Positions 52,188-60,993 of a DNA stretch of 64,000 nt are shown piece by piece. The notes below the pieces were generated by a model. It did no database searches and was not told where the DNA came from. It saw nothing but the letters and a program-made list of their open reading frames with translations. This DNA comes from Bdellovibrio svalbardensis (GTDB lineage Bacteria; Bdellovibrionota; Bdellovibrionia; Bdellovibrionales; Bdellovibrionaceae). The stretch spans positions 62,001 to 126,000 of the forward strand of contig NZ_JANRMI010000001.1 of the NCBI RefSeq assembly GCF_029531655.1, read 5' to 3'. Within the stretch, counting starts at the first letter, position 1. Each line of letters starts with the position of its first letter. A program made the translations under genes and the position numbers.

Positions 52188-52279
52188 CTTCTCAGTCTGA
52201 GAAGACATCTCTCTAAGTTGTTGATTTGACGACTTGGCAATCTCATTGTGATTCACAAAATCTGGCACGGGCGATGCAA
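52188..52279 (+). promoter_or_regulatory. Dyad plus sigma-54 promoter of the second small secreted gene
   Basis: The dyad CTTCTCAGTCTGAGAAG (52188-52204) is perfect. TGGCACGGGCGATGCAA has GG at 52264-52265, 10 bp, GC at 52276-52277, differing from the RpoN consensus TGGCACG-N4-TTGCA by one base. It shares GCGATGCAATACC with the promoter of paralogue A. The expected start is near 52289, 34 nt before the ATG. Confidence 0.8.
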
Positions 52280-52322
52280 TACCCTCTTGTGTACGACGAA
52301 CAAATACACACTAGGAGCTCCC

Positions 52323-52511
52323 ATGAAAATCACTCAAGCAATCATCACAGTAACAATCCTAACAATCGCTTCAACTTCTTTTGCTGGTTCTAAATGCTCA
52401 CACATGATGAGTTCACAAGGTAACAGCCTTTTTGCGCATACTGCAGCAGCCCCTGTTTCAGCACAAGGTTCCACAACTGCAACTACAGCAGCTCAACAAG
52501 CTGTTAAGTAA
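52323..52511 (+). CDS. Small secreted protein, paralogue B
   Basis: A 62-residue protein, ATG 52323 after 'ctaggag'; the longer frame upstream is unlikely because it would put a long non-signal N-terminus in front. Signal peptide 1-21, then 'GSKCSHMMSSQGNSLFAHTA' and an Ala/Thr/Gln-rich tail ending 'QQAVK'. One cysteine, as in paralogue A. The clear sigma-54 promoter implies condition-specific, probably abundant expression. Confidence 0.75.
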   Translation: MKITQAIITVTILTIASTSFAGSKCSHMMSSQGNSLFAHTAAAPVSAQGSTTATTAAQQAVK

Positions 52512-52532
52512 TCACTACCTTAGGCAAAGTAG

Positions 52533-52793
52533 TTAGCGAATAGCCTTTTCGTGCGCACCTTCTTGAAATCCATCAACGGTGCTAACCACGCCATCTTTCA
52601 CATGACCACTCAAATTTTTCAAAGCCATTGCGCCACCAGCCGCTGCACTCTGAATCCATTGAGACACTGTCGAATGTTGCAGCCATCTGAATGAATGGCT
52701 TTCAATTGAAGCTCCGCCCACTTTGACCTGCATCAGCACAATCAACAAACAAGTAAAGGCGAAGGTTTTAAGAACGAATTTAAGTTCTTCCAT
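52533..52793 (-). CDS. Small membrane/exported protein after the CheY-like gene
   Basis: An 86-residue protein from ATG 52793 with one hydrophobic stretch (about residues 7-24) that could be a signal or anchor, then 'LQHSTVSQWIQSAAAGGAMA' and a charged C-terminus. The start lies 14 bp inside the end of the response-regulator gene and has 'aagggg' about 8 nt upstream. It is convergent with paralogue B. Family unknown. Confidence 0.6.
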   Translation of the reverse strand: MEELKFVLKTFAFTCLLIVLMQVKVGGASIESHSFRWLQHSTVSQWIQSAAAGGAMALKNLSGHVKDGVVSTVDGFQEGAHEKAIR

Positions 52794-53172
52794 GAGTTGT
52801 TTCCCCTTGGTGCGGTAACACTTTATCAATAGCTTTTAAAATTTGATCTTTAGTAAATGGTTTCGTGAGATAGGCATCGAATCCCGCCTCTTTAGCCTTC
52901 TCGATAAGATCCTCATTGTCGATGGTAGAACATCCGATGATTTTGGTTTCAGGGGCGAATTCCTTGATGGCTTTTGCAGCCTCAATGCCATTCTTCTCTG
53001 GCATGACCATATCCATAAATACAAGATCGGGAAGGGTGGATTGAATGAGCTTAACAGCCTCTTCGCCGTTCTCAGCTTCTCCCACGCACATGCCACCGGC
53101 AGAGGTCACAATATTTTTTATGAGCTCACGAAGGAAAGCGGCATCGTCGACAACAGCAAAACGTATCTTCAT
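52780..53172 (-). CDS. Single-domain response regulator (CheY-like)
   Basis: A 130-residue stand-alone receiver. Asp9-Asp10 form the acidic pocket, Asp54 the phosphorylation site ('VFMDMVMPEKNG'), Ser82-Thr83 the switch ('GCSTIDNE') and Lys104 the conserved lysine ('YLTKPF'). There is no output domain. No partner kinase is nearby, so it is an orphan that could act in chemotaxis, motility switching or phosphorelay. It cannot itself activate sigma-54 promoters because the AAA+ domain is absent. Confidence 0.92.
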   Translation of the reverse strand: MKIRFAVVDDAAFLRELIKNIVTSAGGMCVGEAENGEEAVKLIQSTLPDLVFMDMVMPEKNGIEAAKAIKEFAPETKIIGCSTIDNEDLIEKAKEAGFDAYLTKPFTKDQILKAIDKVLPHQGETTHGRT

Positions 53173-53215
53173 CCGCTTCAGTATAGGTATTTAAACTAAC
53201 TTTGGTGAGTGGATT

Positions 53216-54415
53216 TTAATGACCCCAACGATAGCCTAGGTTCATCAAATACATGGTATTCGTCACACTCACACCAGAAGGTATTAATCCCGTACTTGAG
53301 TCTGGCAAAGTCGCAGAACCGGTAAAAAGATTTTTCTCTGAAGTAACACCCAGGCTCCAAATCATCTGACTGTGGCGAGAGAACTTCCATTCTCCACCCA
53401 CATCAAATCCAATGCGCGTGTTTTCGTCTGTAGAACCAGAACTGACATTCACTGCGGTCGCTGACTCTGAATGTTGTAAACGCGGGAAAAAGGTGCCCCC
53501 CACGGTCCAAGCATAGCTCATTGAAGTAGGGAAACGACCTTTTAGGCCCACACCAACACCAGAGGATTTAATGCGAGGATGCATGGTGCTGTCTTTTGAA
53601 ACTTTGAAATTGTTATCGCTGTATAATACCGAAAATTCCAATGAATTGGATTTGCGGGATACTCCAAAGAACTTCCTAAAGTTAAAGCCCAGATCTAAAT
53701 TTTCATATTTGGCAGAAACTTTTGAGTGATTCGCATCATCAATATCCCCGCCGAAAGAGAATAAAATCTGTCCACTCACACCAATCAAAGGAGTAAGCCA
53801 GACATTGGCTTTTAGTTTCAAAGCCTCAAAGAAATTTTGGTATTTTCTGAATGAATAGTTCGACGAGGAATCGTTATAACCTAATAACGGAGAAAACTCG
53901 ACTTCAACTTTGTTGTTGCGAATATCATCAGGATGAATTTCCTGGCGATAGTAATCATAGACCTTTTCGGACTGACTTGAAAAAAGCGACTCCGCCTGCT
54001 CGGAAATACTCGGCTCTTCCACATCTGCGGCAGCCACCGTGACTTCGGATGCCTTTTGATCTTCAATTATTTTCTTATCCGCGACAGCTTTATCCTCAAC
54101 AACTTTTTTTTCCGCCGTCTTCTGCTCTGCCAGTTTCTTTGCCTGAATTTCTGCAGCCACTTTTGCCTCGGCCGCTTTTTCTGCCGCCAACTCTGAAGGA
54201 GTTAGCAATCGAACCTTCATTCCGTCCGCATCCGTCACTGGCTTGGATTCTTCACCTTCAACAGAGGAGGGCTTACGAGAGGACTTTGCAGATTTTGAGG
54301 ACTTATGAATCTCATAGCGACCCGTAGAGAAGCCTTCTAGACTAGACTGCGCAAGAGCGTAAGTGCCACTAAGGAGAGTCACAACTGAAAATAGAATCGA
54401 AACAGAAGATTTCAT
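53216..54415 (-). CDS. Outer-membrane beta-barrel protein with coiled-coil N-terminal region
   Basis: A 399-residue protein with a signal peptide (1-22), a Ser/Lys stretch, a heptad-like Ala/Glu/Lys region (about 75-130; 'EKAAEAKVAAEIQAKKLAEQ') and a C-terminal beta-rich domain (about 165-399) with alternating aromatic strands and a terminal 'NLGYRWGH'. Part of the barrel ('GVGVGLKGRFPTSMSYAWTV') aligns with 'GLLLGIEGQFPLSDELPIDL' in the divergent neighbour, so the two barrels are related. The coiled coil might span the periplasm. Role unknown. Confidence 0.75.
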   Translation of the reverse strand: MKSSVSILFSVVTLLSGTYALAQSSLEGFSTGRYEIHKSSKSAKSSRKPSSVEGEESKPVTDADGMKVRLLTPSELAAEKAAEAKVAAEIQAKKLAEQKTAEKKVVEDKAVADKKIIEDQKASEVTVAAADVEEPSISEQAESLFSSQSEKVYDYYRQEIHPDDIRNNKVEVEFSPLLGYNDSSSNYSFRKYQNFFEALKLKANVWLTPLIGVSGQILFSFGGDIDDANHSKVSAKYENLDLGFNFRKFFGVSRKSNSLEFSVLYSDNNFKVSKDSTMHPRIKSSGVGVGLKGRFPTSMSYAWTVGGTFFPRLQHSESATAVNVSSGSTDENTRIGFDVGGEWKFSRHSQMIWSLGVTSEKNLFTGSATLPDSSTGLIPSGVSVTNTMYLMNLGYRWGH

Positions 54416-54492
54416 GATTTTTATTTCGGCTCTCGGTCTGAATTACTTGATGTCAAATTGACGAGTTTTCATGTGCAAGGCACAATTAAAAC

Positions 54493-56115
54493 ATGAAATC
54501 ATTCCTTCTTAGTTTTAGCCTCGTGTTGTCTAGCATTTTCATGCCTCTTCATCTGGTCCAGGCCCAAGCAAAGAACCCTACGGGCGGCCAGACCAATGCC
54601 CAGAATACATACATCAGCGCTGTCGATCAGGATTTAGCAATTAAATCTCTCGTGCTCGTACCCACTACGGACAACGTGGGAGGCATTTATGCAAAGCCCA
54701 TCGACGAAGAATTGCGAAAGCTTTTGAATGACGACAAGCAGTGGTCTCTTTCAGAGTTTCCCAAAGATTTGAAAATCAAATCAGAACTTTTGGATGAACA
54801 CCCGGAGGACGTTAAAAAAATTCTTCAAGCAGGTGCTTCTGAAGCTGCGCTTACCTCCAAACTTATCAAAGGTCCTCGCGGTATCTCTATCACGTTGACT
54901 CTTTTTGTTGGTCGAGAAGGTCTACCTCTGCTGCAGGAAAATATTGCTGACTATAAAGGTTTTGAAATCGGTGATATCAAATCGCAAGTTGCAAATCTGT
55001 TTATGAATTTGAAAAATCGCATGCCTTTCCGCGCGACCATCCTGAGCCGTCGCGGCCAGCAAGTGACTTTGAATTTAGGTAGCAATTATGGTCTTAAATC
55101 CGGCAACCGGGTCTCCGTCGTGCAAATCATCAAGATCAATCGTCATCCAAAATTAAATTTCATGGTCAGCACTGACAAAGAAGTTCTTGGTAGAGTAAAG
55201 CTGTTCAAAGTTGAACCTTATCTCAGCTTTGGTTATGTCGAACTCGAAAAGGAAAGCGGCGTCATTGCAGTTGGCTCAAAGGTAATGCCGGACGAATTCG
55301 TAAAATACTCTCTTCCAGTTACCACCCCGTCCGGCAAAGTCATGCAAGACATCACTCAACGTCCTGACAAGGACGTGGCCTTCGGAGATGAACCGAAAGA
55401 GTGGGTTCCGGAGTCGGCTCCACAATTTGGTAAAGTGGAATTAATGGCGGGATTTTCAAACTACACCCAGAACGCCAAACTCCAAACGGCGGGATCCATC
55501 AGCGGCAGCAACAACCTGTCTCCTAATATCCTGGTCCGAGCAGAACTCTGGATCAATCCAGAATGGTTCGTTGGTGTAAACCTTAGACAATCTGTTTTCT
55601 CGATCGACAATGGCTACTCGGGATCCTCTCCCGGAAAACTCAATATGTCGGTGAGTCAATACGGGGTCAATGGTGGCTATAACTTCCTGCTCAGCAATGA
55701 TTTTTTTGGTCCGAAGATCCGATTGAATGCTGGTTTCTCTTCAACAGATTTTAAGGTGGATGACAGCACACCAACGGCCTTCACATCTATGAAGTACAGT
55801 GGCTTGCTTTTGGGAATCGAGGGTCAGTTCCCTCTTTCTGATGAGCTCCCTATTGATTTGGGCGGTAAGTTTGATCTTTACGTAAACCCCAGCTTAAGCG
55901 AAAGCAAATCCAGTGGAGCTTCTTCCAGCAACACTATCAACGCCTTTAGCTTCTTCATGGACTATCGCTTAAAAACAAGATTCAAAATCAGAGGCGAGTT
56001 GCTATTTGAAAATTACAGCTCAAGCTTCAGCGGAGCTGGCCAGCGCAGCGATCCTGCTTCGAGCATCAGCCACAAGATGACCACCCTCATGGGCGGTATT
56101 CAATATTTGTTCTAG
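54493..56115 (+). CDS. Outer-membrane beta-barrel protein with periplasmic FlgT-like domains
   Basis: A 540-residue protein with a signal peptide (1-25). The N-terminal domain (about 30-170) resembles CsgG/FlgT-type periplasmic modules. The middle segment 'FRATILSRRGQQVTLNLGSN' to 'YGLKSGNRVSVVQI' recalls the FlgT C-terminal beta domain. From about residue 310 it is a barrel, ending 'MGGIQYLF' with the Phe terminus recognised by BamA. It is divergent from and distantly similar to the 53216-54415 protein. A GTCAA-A-TTGAC dyad lies between the two starts. Function unknown. Confidence 0.75.
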   Translation: MKSFLLSFSLVLSSIFMPLHLVQAQAKNPTGGQTNAQNTYISAVDQDLAIKSLVLVPTTDNVGGIYAKPIDEELRKLLNDDKQWSLSEFPKDLKIKSELLDEHPEDVKKILQAGASEAALTSKLIKGPRGISITLTLFVGREGLPLLQENIADYKGFEIGDIKSQVANLFMNLKNRMPFRATILSRRGQQVTLNLGSNYGLKSGNRVSVVQIIKINRHPKLNFMVSTDKEVLGRVKLFKVEPYLSFGYVELEKESGVIAVGSKVMPDEFVKYSLPVTTPSGKVMQDITQRPDKDVAFGDEPKEWVPESAPQFGKVELMAGFSNYTQNAKLQTAGSISGSNNLSPNILVRAELWINPEWFVGVNLRQSVFSIDNGYSGSSPGKLNMSVSQYGVNGGYNFLLSNDFFGPKIRLNAGFSSTDFKVDDSTPTAFTSMKYSGLLLGIEGQFPLSDELPIDLGGKFDLYVNPSLSESKSSGASSSNTINAFSFFMDYRLKTRFKIRGELLFENYSSSFSGAGQRSDPASSISHKMTTLMGGIQYLF

Positions 56116-56130
56116 ACAGCTTTAGAAAAT

Positions 56131-56165
56131 AAAAAAGCCTGGGGTTTAAATCCCAGGCTTTTTTT
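56131..56165. terminator. Bidirectional terminator between the barrel gene and groEL
   Basis: AAAAAAGCCTGGG and CCCAGGCTTTTTTT form a strong stem with an 8-nt loop, with A- and T-runs suited to both convergent genes. Confidence 0.92.
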
Positions 56166-56190
56166 CTTAGCAGTTAGGCGGGCGCCTGAA

Positions 56191-57840
<1,650 letters not shown>

Positions 57841-57859
57841 TTACTCCGTTATCTGATTC

Positions 57860-57878
57860 ACTCCGACTTCGTCGGAGT
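57860..57878. repeat. Short hairpin between groES and groEL, copy 2 of a repeated element
   Basis: ACTCCGAC-ttc-GTCGGAGT is the same 8-bp stem as at 41715-41733. On the groESL transcript it sits about 22 nt before the groEL ATG. Its ACTCCG arm could alternatively pair with the CGGAGT of the groEL Shine-Dalgarno region. Confidence 0.65.
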
Positions 57879-57933
57879 AGATAAGTTTAATTATTTTTTC
57901 TAGTTAAACTGTGTTCGACTTACGTCGAAGCAG

Positions 57934-58236
57934 CTAGTTGAAAACGCCTAGAATATCTTCTTCGCGCATCATCAAGTATTCAGCACCTTCAAGTTTCAAT
58001 TCTGTACCTGCGTATTTGCTGAATAGAACTTTGTCGCCAACTTTAACTTCCAACGGAAGAACTTTTCCGTCTTCAGTGATACGACCTTTACCAGTCGCGA
58101 TGATTTCGCCTTTTTGTGGTTTTTCTTTTGCTGTATCAGGAATGAAAAGACCGCCAGCGGTTTTTTCTTCTTCTGCCATTCTGCGAACTAGAATTCTGTC
58201 GTGAAGGGGACGAACGCCGATTTCACTCTTAGCCAT
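57934..58236 (-). CDS. groES: Co-chaperonin GroES
   Basis: A 100-residue lid of the chaperonin, with '[20 protein letters not shown]' and '[19 protein letters not shown]' (mobile loop), '[15 protein letters not shown]' and '[12 protein letters not shown]'. Normal length. First gene of the groESL pair on the minus strand. An inverted repeat overlaps the Shine-Dalgarno just upstream. Confidence 0.98.
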   Translation of the reverse strand: MAKSEIGVRPLHDRILVRRMAEEEKTAGGLFIPDTAKEKPQKGEIIATGKGRITEDGKVLPLEVKVGDKVLFSKYAGTELKLEGAEYLMMREEDILGVFN

Positions 58237-58243
58237 GGTATGC

Positions 58244-58294
58244 CTCCGTTAGTTATTAACGGAGTTAATATGGATCGGCTGCGATAGGAGTCAA
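58244..58294 (-). promoter_or_regulatory. groES promoter and CTCCGTTA-N5-TAACGGAG dyad
   Basis: On the minus strand, TTGACT (58294-58289), 18 bp, TATTAA (58270-58265) form a plausible sigma-70 promoter. The perfect 8-bp dyad at 58264-58244 follows directly, and its 3' arm contains part of the 'ggagg' Shine-Dalgarno. If this promoter is used, the start falls inside the dyad, so it acts as a DNA operator; if transcription starts upstream, the same sequence would be an RNA hairpin masking the ribosome site. It is not CIRCE. Confidence 0.5.
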
Positions 58295-58365
58295 GGTCAG
58301 GTGCCTTAAATTTTTTTGGGTCTGAGGTCCTAATGCCAAGCGTAAATTTAATGTTATTTTGGGGA

Positions 58366-58935
58366 CTACTTAACTGGATCTTTTGCCACGTTCGCCGCAC
58401 TAGCAGGCAAATCCGCAGCGTGGGCTCCAAATACTGAATTCGCATAAGCTGTCATCAACTCTGCGACTTCATCCGGAGACAACTTTCCAGCCACTTCCTG
58501 AAAGGCTGCTTTCTTGTTTTGCACCTTAGTAAGATAACCCACGAAATAGTCGGTCACCGTCAAATCGTTAGCAACATCAAGATCATACTGTTCCGCGCGC
58601 AAATCCTTCTCAAGCTTCTCTAAAGCCAAATCACGAGATGCCACCGCCTCAAGGCCATGAGTTTTTCCAAGATTTGGATCGGTGCCTTGAGCGACCCCGC
58701 GACTTTGTTTGCGTGATTCGATTTGCGTTTTAAGCATCATCACTTTGCCCTGGGCATCCACGACCAGTTCGTGTTTCCATTCACGGTAGCTTTTTACATG
58801 AGATGCGGGATTGGCAGCAACTGCTGTAGGTTTAGCCTGAAGAGTAAGGGCCGTCGGGGACTGCGCTTGTGCTTTTACGGTGATCGCGGTTAACGCAAGG
58901 AATGCGATCAAAGGCAGTTGCTTTACTAGGTTCAT
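58366..58935 (-). CDS. Secreted protein of unknown function
   Basis: A 189-residue protein from ATG 58935 (with 'ggagga') and a signal peptide (1-22, 'VKAQA'). The mature part is mainly helical: 'VKSYREWKHELVVDAQGKVM', 'DLALEKLEKDLRAEQYDLDV' and 'KLSPDEVAELMTAYANSVFG'. No cysteine and no known domain. It lies 130 bp upstream of groES on the same strand, with no obvious terminator between, so read-through is possible. Confidence 0.75.
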   Translation of the reverse strand: MNLVKQLPLIAFLALTAITVKAQAQSPTALTLQAKPTAVAANPASHVKSYREWKHELVVDAQGKVMMLKTQIESRKQSRGVAQGTDPNLGKTHGLEAVASRDLALEKLEKDLRAEQYDLDVANDLTVTDYFVGYLTKVQNKKAAFQEVAGKLSPDEVAELMTAYANSVFGAHAADLPASAANVAKDPVK

Positions 58936-59052
58936 TAGGTCCTCCAACAGACGTCAGCTATCCGGAGCAGTGTGTTACAAACCCCGTGCCTGTCAAAAGA
59001 TGACTCAAATGCAATATATAAGCTTTAAAGAGTGATTAGGAGCCCTTTTGTG

Positions 59053-59640
59053 TCAGTATGAGCCGTTCATGGGCGCCGAAGACGACTCGCAAAAAGGAAC
59101 ATCAAAATTACCGCCGACTTCAGTGCGACCCGTGTTTTCGGCTTTGAAATCGCCTTGAACGGACCCCTTCACGCGGCCATTTTTAATACTGGTCACACGG
59201 ATCTCACCCTTACTGGCAACCATGTTATTGCGATAGTTCGAACTCTCTGTCAGATCAGAGAAAATAATGGCAGGAATTAAGCTGAATGGATCACCCGGAT
59301 CAATCTTTCCTGTGCTGACTTTGTTTTCAGAGTATAAACGAATCTGAAAAGTGGATCCAAAATGCTGTTCACAAGGAGCAGCATAAGACTGATTCCAAAG
59401 TTTAATCTCTAAATAGCGCTTTCCATTTCGTTTAAAAACAGAAGCGCGGCCGTCTACAAGTTTCCAGGCACGCCCATTCACAGATCCCTCTGCAATATTA
59501 TCAAAAACTGGCTTCTCAGCGGGCGGAGGTGGGACAGGTGGTTGCGCTGCAGGATTTGAATAATCCGATGCCTGACAGGCCAACAAAGAATAAAAAGCAA
59601 ACAATATAAGACATTTAGCAACGCACTTAGAGTATTTCAT
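59053..59640 (-). CDS. Lipoprotein of unknown function
   Basis: A 195-residue lipoprotein (signal ending 'SLLAC', Cys22) with a Pro-rich spacer 'PAAQPPVPPPPAEKPV' and a beta-rich domain: 'GSVNGRAWKLVDGRASVFKR', 'PCEQHFGSTFQIRL' and 'VGGNFDVPFCESS'. The two mature cysteines probably bond. The domain resembles secreted beta-sandwich lipoproteins of Bdellovibrionota, but I cannot name a family. It is monocistronic. Confidence 0.75.
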   Translation of the reverse strand: MKYSKCVAKCLILFAFYSLLACQASDYSNPAAQPPVPPPPAEKPVFDNIAEGSVNGRAWKLVDGRASVFKRNGKRYLEIKLWNQSYAAPCEQHFGSTFQIRLYSENKVSTGKIDPGDPFSLIPAIIFSDLTESSNYRNNMVASKGEIRVTSIKNGRVKGSVQGDFKAENTGRTEVGGNFDVPFCESSSAPMNGSY

Positions 59641-59824
59641 CTAACCAAAATCCTATCTAAATGCAGGGACGCGGACAAGTTGTATTAATAAAGTAACTTA
59701 TCTTTCGTTTAGAAACTCAGTCCATTTTGTTCCTAATGCATTCGAAACACAGAAACCCAATGTCAAAAGAGGTACCCAAAGCCCGTTAGAATATTAAAAT
59801 TTTGATTTTACAGAGCCAGAAAAT

Positions 59825-59848
59825 AAAAAAACCAAGCTTGTGGCTTGG
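59825..59848 (-). terminator. Terminator after tRNA-Asn
   Basis: On the minus strand CCAAGC-cacaa-GCTTGG is followed by TTTTTTT. It lies about 30 nt after the tRNA 3' end. Confidence 0.8.
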
Positions 59849-59879
59849 CTTCTTCTTCATCCTCATTTTTTTAAAAAAA

Positions 59880-59955
59880 TGGCTCAGGAGGAGGGACTCG
59901 AACCCCCGACCCAGCGGTTAACAGCCGCTTGCTCTACCGACTGAGCTACTCCTGA
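59880..59955 (-). tRNA. tRNA-Asn (GUU)
   Basis: A 76-nt cloverleaf with encoded CCA. The acceptor TCAGGAG pairs with CTCCTGA, the discriminator is G, the anticodon stem AGCGG/CCGCT holds loop CTGTTAA (anticodon GTT), and the T-loop is GTTCGAG. Confidence 0.95.
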
Positions 59956-60030
59956 ACATCGGTGAGAAACTAAATTAGTGGTTCGGGTCTTTCTTGTCAA
60001 ACGAAAATCTGCCCCAAATCCAGGCCATTT

Positions 60031-60492
60031 TTATGGAGCCGTCGAACTGTTTAAACGCTGTAATGATTTTTCTAACATCGGGGAGGTAAAAGGCATCTCT
60101 TGAACGCGAAACAAACCGCCCTCTTTGGCTTGCTCGAGGACTCTCTCGTCTTTTTCTCCCTTTCGCACTACCAGACGACGAATAAATACGGCCTGAGACA
60201 ACTTATCAGCTGTGACTCCACCAATCATCGTTTCGCAGAGTGAACTGATTTCAGCGGGATCCTGAATAGTTTTAAGAATAGATCCGTCATCTTTCAGAAT
60301 TTCCATCTGAGTGGTCTTTTCAAAGCACCAATTTAAAGGACGGAGATCACTTCCCAACAACAAAGAGATCGCGTTATCTGGATCATTAGATTTTTGAGAA
60401 AATTCTGGGGATTTTAAAGTTTTAATCCCGTAGATGACGGCGCCTAAGGCCACCACGAGCATCACGACTTTCAATAATAACTTAGTATTCAC
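60031..60492 (-). CDS. Membrane-anchored protein of unknown function
   Basis: A 153-residue protein with one N-terminal helix (about 5-24) and a periplasmic domain containing 'LRPLNWCFEKTTQMEILKDD' and 'ISSLCETMIGGVTADKL', giving two cysteines. It lies between two minus-strand tRNA genes. No family recognised. Confidence 0.7.
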   Translation of the reverse strand: MNTKLLLKVVMLVVALGAVIYGIKTLKSPEFSQKSNDPDNAISLLLGSDLRPLNWCFEKTTQMEILKDDGSILKTIQDPAEISSLCETMIGGVTADKLSQAVFIRRLVVRKGEKDERVLEQAKEGGLFRVQEMPFTSPMLEKSLQRLNSSTAP

Positions 60493-60601
60493 GCATCCCT
60501 CGCAGCTTAAAAAGAGATTGTGATCCCGCGAACGAAATATCGCAAGTATTTGATTTTGTATGCTTTTTAAAATTACCTGGGGGATTTTTTAGGGGAAAAA
60601 A

Positions 60602-60678
60602 TGGTGCACTCGAGAGGATTCGAACCTCTGACCACTTGATTCGTAGTCAAGTACTCTATCCAGCTGAGCTACGAGTGC
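60602..60678 (-). tRNA. tRNA-Arg (ACG)
   Basis: A 77-nt cloverleaf with encoded CCA. Acceptor GCACTCG pairs with CGAGTGC, the discriminator is A, and the anticodon stem CTTGA/TCAAG holds loop CTACGAA (anticodon ACG, read as ICG after deamination). Confidence 0.95.
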
Positions 60679-60822
60679 ACTGTGAAAGAGAAGTATTTCT
60701 AAGCTGCGGTCAGAGAAAAATCAAGCATTCTTACCAAAAATTGCAAAAAGCACCTGGCCAAACCCTTGATTTGGGTTCCCCGATATGGCACCTTGAACCC
60801 CTAGTCGATTTATATCGACCGC

Positions 60823-60913
60823 GGAGAAGTGGGAGAGTGGCTGAATCCAAGCGTTTGCTAAATGCTCGTACACCAAAAGTGTACCGAGGGTTCGAATCCC
60901 TCCTTCTCCGCCA
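60823..60913 (+). tRNA. tRNA-Ser (GCU)
   Basis: A 91-nt tRNA with the long variable arm typical of serine. Acceptor GGAGAAG pairs with CTTCTCC, the discriminator is G, CCA is encoded, and the anticodon stem AGCGT/ATGCT holds loop TTGCTAA (anticodon GCT). A GTCGAT-ttat-ATCGAC dyad lies just upstream (60804-60819). Confidence 0.95.
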
Positions 60914-60993
60914 TTTTTTCTTCAAAAAAATGCAAAGTCGGCACAAAATATCGAAAAAATCTTATTTTTGAGCTCTATTTCGACTCGCTCGCT

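Noticed and set aside
58237-58365. CIRCE element for HrcA upstream of groES
   Set aside because: No TTAGCACTC-N9-GAGTGCTAA; the dyad there has a different sequence.
58950-59010. Sigma-54-like AGGCACGGGGTTTGT on the minus strand before the 58935 gene
   Set aside because: The invariant -12 GC is GT and no dyad accompanies it.
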